Below are positions 20,105-31,500 of a DNA stretch of 64,000 nucleotides, piece after piece (positions within the stretch are counted from its first letter, which is position 1; every line of letters starts with the position of its first letter). The DNA lies in the NCBI GenBank assembly GCA_946800325.1, contig OX326959.1:36756908-36820907 (forward strand), given 5' to 3'. Origin of the DNA: Luzula sylvatica (lineage: Eukaryota; Streptophyta; Magnoliopsida; Poales; Juncaceae). The notes beneath the pieces are model-generated. The model ran no database searches, had not been told where the DNA came from, and saw only the letters and a program-made list of their open reading frames with translations. Position numbers and translations under genes: made by a program.

Positions 20105-22166
20105 ATGTTTTTAAGGTGTTAGACTTCAATTTTTTGCATTTTTAATAATTTTTTGAAAAATTGAAATTTGTGTGTGTTACTCTTCAATTACGGAGTTTTT
20201 TGAGTATGACATGAGAATTGAGTATTTTGCTTATGTTACACTTTATTTTTTACATGTTTTAAAAAATATCTTCATTCAATTTTTTTAAGGTGTTACACTT
20301 CAGTTTTTTGCATTTTTAAGAAATTTTAGAAAAAATTGAAATTTTTGTGTGTTAGTTTCGAATTACGGAGTATTTTGAGTATGACATGAAAATTGAGTTT
20401 TTTTCTTGTGTTACAGTTCAATTTTTACATTTTTTAAAAAAATATCTTCATCGAATGTTTTTATGGTGTTAGACTTCAATTTTTTGCATTTTTAATAATT
20501 TTTTGAAAAATTGAAATTTGTGTGTGTTAGTCTTCAATTACGGAGTATTTTGAGTATGACATGAAAATTGAGTATTTTGCTTATGTTGCACTTCAGTTTT
20601 AACATTTTTTAATAAAATATCTTCATTAAATTTGGTGAAGTTGTTAGACTTCATTTTTTGTATTTTTAAGAAATTTTTGAAAAAATTGAAATTTGGGTGT
20701 GTTAGTTTTCAATTACGGAGTATTTTTAGTATGACATGAAAATTGAGTTTTTTTTCTTGTGTTACACTTCAATTTTAAAATTCTTTTAAAAAATATATTC
20801 AATGAATTTTGCAGGTGTTAGACTTCATTTTTTGCATTTTTAAGAAATTTTTGAAAAAATTGAAATGTGTGTATGTTATTCTTCAATTACGGAGTATTTT
20901 GAGTATGACATGAAAATTGAGTATTTTGCTTATTTTACATTTCAATTTTTACATTTTTTTGAAAAATATCTTCACTGAATTTGTTGAAGGTGTTAGACTT
21001 CATTTTTTGCATTTTTAAGAAATGTTTCAAAAATTGAAATTTGTGTGTGTTTGTCTTCAATTACGGAGTATTTTGAGTATGACATGAAAATTGAGTATTT
21101 TGCTTATGTTACACTTCAATTTTTACATTTTTAATTAAAATATCTTCATTGAATTTATTGAAGGTGTTAGACTTCATTTTTTGCATTTTTAAGAAATTTT
21201 TGAAAAAATTGAAATTTGTGTGTGTTAGTCTTCAATTACGGAGTATTTTGAGTATGACATAAAAATTGAGTTTTTTTTCTTGTGTTACACATGAATTTTA
21301 ACATTGTTTTAAAAAATATCTTCATTGAATTTTTTGAAGGTGTTAGACTTCATTTTTTGCATTTTTAAGAAATTTTTGAAAAAATTGAAATTTGTGTGTG
21401 TGAGTCTTCAATTACGGAGTATTTTTAGTATGACATGAAAATTGAGTTTTTTTCTTGTGTAACACTTCAATTTTAACATTCTTTTAAAAAATATATTCAA
21501 TGATTTTTTTGAATGTGTAAGACTTCATTTTTGCATTTTTAAGAAATTTTTTTAAAAATTGAAATTTGTGTATGTTAGTCTTCAATTAGGGAGTATTTTA
21601 AGTATGACATGAAAATTGAGTATTTTGCTTATGTTACACTTCAATTTTAACATTCTTTTAAAAAATATCTTCATTGAATTTTTCGAAGGTGTTAGACTTC
21701 ATTTTTTGCATTTTCAAGAAATTTTTGAAAAAATTGAAATTTGTGTGTGTGTTGGTCTCCAATTACGGAGTATTTTGAGTATGACATGAAAATTGAGTTT
21801 TTTTTTATTGTGTTACACTTCAATTTTTACATTTTTTTAAAACATGTCTTCATTGAATTTTTGTGAAGGTGTTAGACTTCAGCTTTTTGCATTCTGAAGA
21901 AATTTTTGAAAAAATGGAAATTTGTGTGTGTGTTAGTCTCCAATTGCGGAGTATTTTGTGTATGACATGAAAATTGAGTTTTTTTTCTTGTGTTACACTT
22001 CAATTTTATCATTCTTTTAAAAAATCTCTTCATTGAATTATTTGAACGAGTTAGACTTCATTTTTTGCATTTTTAAGAAAGTTTTGAAAAAATTTAAATT
22101 TGTGTGTGTTAGTCTTCAATTATGTAGTATTTTGAGTATGACATGAAAATTGAGTATTTTGCTTAT

Positions 22167-22364
22167 GTCACACCTCTTGGGTAGGGAGCGAGAGGTGTGG
22201 GGTTCGATTCCCGACGGGGACACTGGATTATAGATTAAATGTTAAATGAGTGAATAGAGTGTGTGGCTACGGGCCAGCCTACGGGTTTGTAATAAAAAAA
22301 AAAAGGAGATTGTGTTTGGAAGGGGGACTTTGAGCCCTCTCCGAATTTACTCAAAAAAAAAAAA
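22167..22364 (+). mobile_element. tRNA-derived SINE, copy 2
   Basis: This copy is nearly identical to copy 1 through the head, body and tail, with the B-box at 22201-22211. It has the same junctions with the satellite on both sides (CTTATGT before, ATGTTTTTAAGG after) and differs mainly in A-run lengths. Identical junctions mean it arose by duplication of the surrounding array, not by a separate insertion. Confidence 0.84.
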
Positions 22365-24378
22365 TGTTTTTAAGGTGTTAGACTTTAATTTTTTGCATTT
22401 TTAATAATTTTTTGAAAAATTGAAATTTGTGTGTGTTACTCTTCAATTACGGAGTTTTTTGAGTATGACATGAGAATTGAGTATTTTGCTTATGTTACAC
22501 TTCATTTTTTACATGTTTTAAAAAATATCTTCATTCAATTTTTTTAAGGTGTTACACTTCAGTTTTTTGCATTTTTAAGAAATTTTAGAAAAAATTGAAA
22601 TTTTTGTGTGTTAGTTTCGAATTACGGAGTATTTTGAGTATGACATGAAAATTGAGTTTTTTTTTCTGGTGTTACAGTTCAATTTTTACATTTTTTTAAA
22701 AAATATCTTCATTGAATGTTTTTATGGTGTTAGACTTCAATTTTTTGCATTTTTAATAATTTTTTGAAAAATTGAAATTTGTGTATGTTATTCTCCAATT
22801 ACGGAGTATTTTGAGTATGACATGAAAATTGAGTATTTTGCTTATTTTACATTTCAATTTTTACATTTTTTTGAAAAATATCTTCACTGATTCAGCTTTT
22901 TGCATTCTGAAGAAATTTTTGAAAAAATGGAAATTTGTGTGTGTGTGTTAGTCTCCAATTGCGGAGTATTTTGTGTATGACATGAAAATTGAGTTTTTTT
23001 TCTTGTGTTACACTTCAATTTTATCATTCTTTTAAAAAATCTCTTCATTGAATTATTTGAACGAGTTAGACTTCATTTTTTGCATTTTTAAGAAAGTTTT
23101 GAAAAAATTGAAATTTGTGTCTGTTATTCTCCAATTACGGAGTATTTTGAGTACGACATGAAAATTGAGTATTTTGCTTATTTTACATTTCAATTTTTAC
23201 ATTTTTTTGAAAAATATCTTCACTGAATTTGTTGAAGGTGTTAGACTTCATTTTTTGCATTTTTAAGAAATGTTTCAAAAATTGAAATTTGTGTGTGTTT
23301 GTCTTCAATTACGGAGTATTTTGAGTATGACATGAAAATTGAGTATTTTGATTATGTTACACTTCAATTTTTACATTTTTAATTAAAATATCTTCATTGA
23401 ATTTATTGAAGGTGTTAGACTTCATTTTTTGCATTTTTAAGAAATTTTTGAAAAAATTGAAATTTGTGTGTGTTAGTCTTCAATTACGGAGTATTTTGAG
23501 TATGACATAAAAATTGAGTCTTTTTCTTGTGTTACACATGAATTTTAACATTGTTTTAAAAAATATTTGCATTTTTAAGAAATTTTTGAAAAAATTGAAA
23601 TTTGTGTGTGTGAGTCTTCAATTACGGAGTATTTTTAGTATGACATGAAAATTGAATTTTTTTCTTGTGAAACACTTCAATTTTAACATTCTTTTAAAAA
23701 ATATATTCAATGAATTTTTTGAATGTGTAAGACTTCATTTTTGCATTTTTAAGAAATTTTTTTAAAAATTGAAATTTGTGTATGTTAGTCTTCAATTAGG
23801 GAGTATTTTGAGTATGACATGAAAATTGTGTATTTTGCTTATGTTACACTTCAATTTTAACATTCTTTTAAAAAATATCTTCATTCAATTTTTCGAAGGT
23901 GTTAGACTTCATTTTTTGCATTTTCAAGAAATTTTTGAAAAAATTGAAATTTGTGTGTGTGTTGGTCTCCAATTACGGAGTATTTTGAGTATGACATGAA
24001 AATTGAGTTTTTTTTTTATTGTGTTACACTTCAATTTTTACATTTTTTTAAAACATGTCTTCATTGAATTTTTGTGAAGGTGTCAGACTTCAGTTTTTTG
24101 CATTCTGAAGAAATTTTTGAAAAAATGGAAATTTGTGTGTGTGTTAGTCTCCAATTACGGAGTATTTTGTGTATGACATGAAAATTGAGTTTTTTTTCTT
24201 GTGTTACACTTCAATTTTATCATTCTTTTAAAAAATCTCTTCATTGAATTATTTGAACGAGTTAGACTTCATTTTTTGCATTTTTAAGAAATTTTTGAAA
24301 AAATTTAAATTTGTGTGTGTTAGTCTTCAATTATGGAGTATTTTGAGAATGACATGAAAATTGAGTATTTTGCTTATG

Positions 24379-24578
24379 TCACACCTCTTGGGTAGGGAGC
24401 GAGAGGTGTGGGGTTCGATTCCCGACGGGGACACTGGATTATAGATTAAATGTTAAATGAGTGAATAGAGTGTGTGCCCTACGGGCCGGCCTACGGGTTT
24501 GTAATAAAAAAAAAAAAGGAGATTGTGTTTGGAAGGGGGACTTTGAGCCCTCTCCGAATTTACTCAAAAAAAAAAAAA
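24379..24578 (+). mobile_element. tRNA-derived SINE, copy 3
   Basis: This copy has the same structure and the same satellite junctions as copies 1 and 2, with the B-box at 24412-24422. It differs in the body: GTGTGCCCTACGGGCCGGCC here against GTGTGGCTACGGGCCAGCC in the other two. Copies 1 and 2 therefore share a more recent ancestor or have been homogenised with each other. After the tail, about 300 bp of satellite match the other copies before diverging. Confidence 0.84.
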
Positions 24579-25200
24579 TGTTTTTAAGGTGTTAGACTTC
24601 AATTTTTTGCATTTTTAATAATTTTTTGAAAAATTGAAATTTGTGTGTGTTACTCTTCAATTACGGAGTTTTTTGAGTATGACATGAGAATTGAGTATTT
24701 TGCTTATGTTACACTTCATTTTTTACATGTTTTAAAAAATATCTTCATTCAATTTTTTTAAGGTGTTACACTTCAGTTTTTTGCATTTTTAAAAAATTTT
24801 AGAAAAAATTGAAATTTTTGTGTGTTAGTTTCGAATTACGGAGTATTTTGAGTATGACATGAAAATTGAGTTTTTTTCTTGTGTTACACTTCAATTTTAA
24901 CATTCTTTAAAAAAATATCTTCATGGAATTATTAGAACGAGTTAGACTTCATTTTTTGCATTTTTAAGAAATTTTTGAAAAAATTTAAATTTGTGTGTGT
25001 TAGTGTTCAATTACGGAGTATTTTGAGTATTTTTCTTATGTTACATTCAAGTTTTACATTTTTTAAAAAAATATCTTCATTGAATTTATTGAAGGTGTTA
25101 GACTTCATTTTTTGCATTTTTAAGAAATTTTTGAAAAAATTGAAATTTGTGTGTGTTTGTCTTCAATTACGGAGTATTTCGAGTATGGCATAAAAATTGA

Positions 25201-28200
25201 GTTTTTTTCTTGTGTTACACATGAATTTTAACATTCTTTTAAAAATATCTTCATTGAATTTTTTGAAGGTGTAGACTTCATTTTTTGCATTTTTGAGAAA
25301 TTTTTGAAAAAATTAAAATTTGTGTGTGTGAGTCTTCAATAATGGGGTATACTGAGTATGCAATGAAAATTGAGTACTTTGCTTATGTTACACTTCAATT
25401 TTAACATTATTTTAAAAAATACCTTCATCGAATTATTTGAACGAGTTAGGCTTCATATTTTGCATTTTTGAGAAATTTTTTAAAAAATTGAAATTTGTGT
25501 GTGTTTGTCTTCAATTACGGAGTATTTTGAGTATGACAAGAAAATTGAGTATTTAGCTTATGTTACACTTCAATTTTTACATTTTTTTTAAAATATCTTC
25601 ATTGAATGTTTTTAAGGTGTTAGACTTCAATTTTTTGCACTTTTAAGAAATTTTTAAAAAAATTGAAATTTGTGTGTGTTAGTCTCCAATTACGGAGTAT
25701 TTTGAGTATGACATGAAAATTGAGTTTTTTTTATTGTGTTACACTTCATTTTTTGCATTTTTAAAAAAATTTTGAAAAAATTGAAATTTGTGTGTGTTAG
25801 ACTTCAATTACGGAATTTTTGAGTATGACCTGAAAATTGAGTATTTTGCTTGTGTTACACTTCAATTTTAAATTTTTTAAAAAAAATAACTTAATTGAAA
25901 TTTTTGAAGGTGTTAGACTTCAGTGTTTTGCATTTTTAAGAAATTTTTAAAAAAATTGAAATTTGTGGGTGGTAGTTTTCAATTACGGAGTATTTTGAGT
26001 GCGACATGAAAATCGAGTATTTTGATTGTGTTACACTTCAATTTTATCCTAATAGAATTTTTGGAAGGTGTTAGACTTCTGTTTTTGCATTTCTTAAAAA
26101 ATATTTGAAAAAATTGAAATTTGTGTGTGTTAGTCTTCAATTACGGAGTTTTTTTGTGTGACCTGACAATTGAGTATTTTGCTTGTGTTACACTTAAATT
26201 TAAAATTTTTTAAATAACTTAATGCAAATTTTTTAAGGTGTTAGACTTCATTTTTTGCATTTTTAAGAAACATGAAAATTCGTATGTGTTATTCTTCAAT
26301 TACAGAGTATTTTGAGTATGACATGAAAATTGAGTATTTTTCTTATGTTACACTTCAATTTTTACATTTTTTTAAAAGATATCTTCATTGAATTTTTTAA
26401 AGGTGTTAGACTTCAAGTTTTTGCATTTTTAAGAAATTTGTGAAAAAATTGAAATTTGTGTGTGTTAGTCTTAAATTACGGAGTATTTTTAGTATGACTT
26501 GAAAATTGAGTTTTTTTATTGTGTTACACTTAAATTTTAACATTCTTTTAAAAAATATATTCATTCAATTTTTTGAAGGTGTTCGACTTCATATTTTGCA
26601 TTTTTAAGAAATTTTATAAAAAATTGAAATATCTGTGTGTTAGTCTTCAATTACGGAGTATTTTGAGTACGCCATGAAAATTGAGTATTTTGCTTATGTT
26701 ACACATCAATTTTTACATTTTTAAAAAAAATATCTTCATTGAATTTTTTGTTGGGGTTAGACTTCATGTTTTTGTATTTTTATAAAATTTTTGAAAAAAT
26801 TGAAATTTGTGTGTGTTAGTCTTCAATTACGGGGTATTCTGAGTATGACATGAAAATTGAGTTTTTTTCTTGTGTTACACTTAAATTTTAACAATCTTTT
26901 AAAAAATATCTTCATGGAATTTTTTGAAAGCGTTAGACTTCATTTTTTGCATTTTTAAGAAATTTTTTAAAAAATTGAAATATTTGTGTGTTAGTCTTCA
27001 ATTATGGCGTATTGTGAGTATGACATGAAAATTGAGTATTTTGCTTGTGTTACACTTCAATTTTAACATTTTTTTTAAAAAATATCGTCATTGAGTTTTT
27101 TGAAGGTGTTAGACTTCAGTTTTTTGTATTTTTAAGAAATTTTTGTAAAAAAAGAAATTTGTATGTGTTAGTCTTCAATGACATAGTATTTTCAGTACGA
27201 CAGGAAAATTGAGTATTTTGCTTGTGTTAGTCTTTAAAAAGAAATTTTTAACATTTTGAAAAATATCTTAATTGAATTTTTTTTATTGTGTTAGTATTGT
27301 AATTTTTTTTCATGAATTTTTTGTAAAAAAATTAAATTTGTGTGTGTTAGTCTACAATTATGAATATTTTGAGTAAGGCATGAGAATTTAGTTTTTTTCT
27401 TGTGTTACAATTCAGTTTTAACATTCTTTTAAAAAATATCATCATTGAATTTTTTTGAATGTGTTAGACTTCATTTTTTGCATTTTTAAGAAATTTTGAA
27501 AAAATTAAAATTTGTGTGTGTTAGTCTTCAATTACGGAGTATTTTGAGTATGACATAAAAATTGAGTATTTTGCTTATGTTGCACTTCAATTTTAACATT
27601 TTTTTAAAAAATATCTTCATTGAATTTTTTGAAGGTGTTAGACTTCATTTTTTGAATTTTTAAAAAAAATTTAAAAAAATTGAAATTTGTGTGTGTTAGT
27701 CTTGAATTACGGAATTTTTGAGTATGACCTGAAAATTGAGTATTTTGCTTGTGTTACACTTCAATTTTAAATTAAAAAAAAAATAACTTAATTGAAAATT
27801 TTGAAGGTGTTAGACTTCAGTGTTTTGCATTTTTAAGAAATTTTTAAAAAAATTGAAATTTGTGTGTGGTAGTCTTTAATTACGGAGTATTTTGAGTGCG
27901 ACATGAAAATTGAGTATTTTGCTTGTGTTACACTTCAATTTTATCTTAATAAATTTTTTGAAAGGTGTTAGGCTTCATTTTTTGCATTTTGAAGAATTTT
28001 TTGAAAAAATTAAAATTTCTATGTGTTAGTCTTCAATTACGGAGTATTTTGAGTATGACATGAAAATTGAGTATATTTTTTTTTTTACACTTCAATTTTT
28101 ACATTCTTAAAAACATATCTTCATTAAATTTTTTGATGGTGTTAGACTTCAGTTTTTGTATTATTTAGAAATTTTTGAAAAATGAAATTTGTGTGTGTTA

Positions 28201-28500
28201 GTCTTCAATTACGGAGTATTTTGAGTACGACACGAAAATTGAGTATTTTTCTTGTGTTACACTTTAATTTTAACATTTTTTAAAAAATATATTCATTAAA
28301 TTTTTTGAAGGTGTTAGACTTCCATTTTTGCATTTTTAAGAAATTTTTGAAAAAATTGAAATTTGTGTGTGTTTGTCTTCAATTACGGAGTATTTTGAAT
28401 ATAACATGAAAATTGAGTTTTTTTCTTGTGTTACACTTCAATTTTAACATTCTTTTAAGAAATATATTCATTGAATTTTTTGAAGGTGTTAGACTTCATT
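25201..28500 (+). repeat. Satellite array, most degenerate sub-block
   Basis: Monomers here are the most irregular in the array. Shortened units occur (for example at about 26041-26070 and 27949-27975, where TTTTATC joins straight to AATAGAATTTTT or AATAAATTTTTT). There are missing landmarks and unusual substitutions (about 27181-27400). Unit spacing departs from 175 bp more often than elsewhere. It separates the SINE-bearing left domain from the regular higher-order domain on the right. Confidence 0.7.
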
Positions 28501-31500
28501 TTTTGCATTTTTAAGAAATTTTTGAAAAAATTGAAATTTGTGTGTGTCTTCAATTACGGAGTATTTTGAGTATGACATGAAAATTGAGTTTTTTTCTTGT
28601 GTTACACTTCAATTTTAACAATCTTTTAAAAAATATCTTCATTGAATTTTTGGAAGGTGTTAGACTTCATTTTTTGCATTTTTAAGAAATTTTTGAAAAA
28701 ATTGAAATTTGTGTGTGTTAGTCTTCAATTACGGAGTATTTTGAGTATGACATTCAAATTGAGTTTTTTTCTTGTGTTACAATTCAATTTAAACATTCTT
28801 TTAAAAAATATATTCATTAAATTTTTTGAAGGTGTTAGACTTCCATTTTTGCATTTTTAAGAAATGTTTGGAAAAATGGAAATTTGTGTGTGTTTGTCTT
28901 CAATTACGGAATATTTTGAGTATGACATGAAAATTGAGTTTTTTTTGTTGTGTTACACTTCAATTTTAACATTCTTATAAAAAATATCTTCATTGAAATT
29001 TTTGAAGGTGTTAGACTTCATGTTTTGCATTTTTAACAAATTTTTGATGAAATTGAAATTTGTGTGTGTTAGTCTTCAATTCCGGTGTATTTTGAGTATG
29101 GCATGAAAACTGAGTATTTTGCTTATGTTACACTTCAATTTTTACATTTTTTAAAAATATATCTTCAATGAATTTTTTGAAGGTGTTAGACTTCAATTTT
29201 TTGCATTTTTAAAAAAATTTAGAAAAAATTTAATTTTGTGAGTGTTAGTCTTCAATTACGGAGTATTTTGAGTGTGACATGAAAATTGAGTAATTTGGTA
29301 ATGTTACACTTCAATTTATATATTTTTTGAAAAAATATCTTCATTGGATTTTTTTAAGGTGTTAGACTTCAGTTTTTTGCATTTTTAAGAAATTTTTGAA
29401 AAAATTGAAATTTGTGGGTGTTAGTCTTCAATTACGGAGTATTTTGAGTATGACATGAAAATTTAGTTTTTTTCTTCTGTTACACTTGAATTTTAACATT
29501 CTTTCAAAAAATATATTCATTGAATTTTTTGAAGGTGTTATACTTCATTTTTTGCATTTTTAAGAAATTTTTGAAAAAATTGAAATTTGTGTGTGTTTGT
29601 CTTCAATTACGGAGTATTTTGAGTATGACATGAAAATTGAGTTTTTTTCTTGTGTTACACTTCAATTTTAACATTCTTTTAAAAAAATATATTCATTGAA
29701 TTTTTAAAAGGAGTTAGACTTCATTTTTTGAATTTTTAAGAAATTTTTGAAAAAATTGAAATTTGTGTGTGTTAGTCTTCAACTACGGAGTATTTTGATT
29801 ATGACATGAAAATTGAGTTTTTTTCTTCTGTTACACTTCAATTTTAACATTCTTTTAAAAAATATCTTCACTGAAATTTTCGAAGATGTTAGACTTCATT
29901 TTTTGCATTTTTAAGAAATTTTTGATGAAATTGAAATTTGTGTGTGTCAGTCTTCAATTACGGTGTATTTTGAGTATGACATGAAAACTGAGCATTTTGC
30001 TTATGTTACACTTCAATTTTCACATTTTAAAAAAATATATCTTCAATGAATTTTTTGAAGGTGTTAGACTTCAATTTTTTGCATTTTTAAGAAATTTTTG
30101 AAAAAATTTAAACTTGTGAGTGTTAGTCTTCAATTACGGTGTATTTTGAATATGACATGAAAATTGAGTATTTTTCTAATGTTACACTTCAATTTTTACA
30201 TTTTTTGAAAAAATATCTTCATTGGAATTTTTTGAAGGTGTTAGACTTCAGTTTTTTGCATTTTTAAGAAATTTTTGAAAAAATTGAAATTTGTGTGTGT
30301 TAGTCTTCAATTACGGAGTATTTTGAGTATGACATGAAAATTGAGTTTTTTTCTTGTGTTACAATTCAATTTTAACATTCTTTTAAAAAATACCTTCATT
30401 GAATTTTTTGAAGGTGTTAGACTTCATTTTTTGCATTATTAAGAAATTTTTGAAAAAATTGAAATTTGTGTGTGTTAGTCTTCAATTACGGAGTATTTTG
30501 AGTATAACATGAAAATTGAGTTTTTTTCTTGTGTTACACTTCAATTTTAACAATCTTTTAAAAAATATCTTCATTGAATTTTTGGAAGATGTTAGACTTC
30601 ATTTTTTGCATTTTTAAGAAATTTTTGAAAAAATTGAAATTTGTGTGTGTTAGTCTTCAATTACGGAGTATTTTGAGTATGATATTCAAATTAAGTTTTT
30701 TTCTTGTGTTACAATTCAATTTTAACATTCTTTTAAAAATATATATTCATTAAATTTTTTGAAGGTGTTAGACTTCCTTTTTTGAATTTTTAAGAAATTT
30801 TTGAAAAAATTGAAATTTGTGTGTGTTTGTCTTCAATTACGGAGTATTTTGAGTATGACATGAAAATTGAGTTTTTTTTTCTTGTGTTACACTTCAATTT
30901 TAACATTCTTATAAAAAATATCTTCATTGAAATTTTTGAAGGTGTTAGACTTCATTTTTTGCATTTTTAAGAAATTTTTGATGAAATTGAAATTTGTGTG
31001 TGTTAGTCTTCAATTACGGTGTATTTTGAGTATGACATGAAAACTGAGTATTTTGCTTATGTTACACTTCCATTTTTACATTTCTTAAAAATACATCTTC
31101 AATGAATTTTTTGAAGGTGACTTCAATTTTTTGCATTTTTAAAAAATTTTAGAAAAAATTTAAATTTGTGAGTGTTAGTCTTCAATTACGGAGTATTTTG
31201 AGTATGACATGAAAATTGAGTAATTTGGTAATGTTACACTTCAAATTATATATTTTTTGAAAAAATATCTTCATTGGATTTTTTGAAGGTGTTAGACTTC
31301 AGTTTTTTGCATTTTTAAGAAATTTTGAAAAAAATTGAAATTTGTATGTGTTAGTCTTCAATTACGGAGTATTTTGAGTATGACATGAAAATTGAGTTTT
31401 TTTCTTCTGTTACACTTCAATTTTAACATTGTTTTAAAAAATATATTCATTGAATTTTTTTAAGGTGTTAGACTTCATTTTTTGCATTTTTAGGAAATTT

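Larger units (their letters stand above)
18644..25200 (+). repeat. Satellite array, sub-block with about 2.2-kb higher-order repeats carrying a SINE
   Basis: Monomers here are mostly the GAGTATTTTGCTTATG and GAACGAGTTAGAC types. Stretches of about 2.2 kb (about 13 monomers) recur, each containing one SINE copy; the SINE B-boxes are 2260 and 2211 bp apart. Shared private variants include GTGTTGGTCTCC (about 21741 and 23961), AAAACATGTCTTC and GCATTCTGAAGAAA. Junctions differ in detail between copies, for example the joins near 22891 and 23567, showing repeated unequal recombination. Confidence 0.8.

Noticed and set aside
19907..24578. Functional tRNA genes at the three B-box sites
   Set aside because: Only the T-arm/B-box part is well formed. 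I could not fold an acceptor stem and anticodon arm, and the A-rich tail and body mark a SINE.
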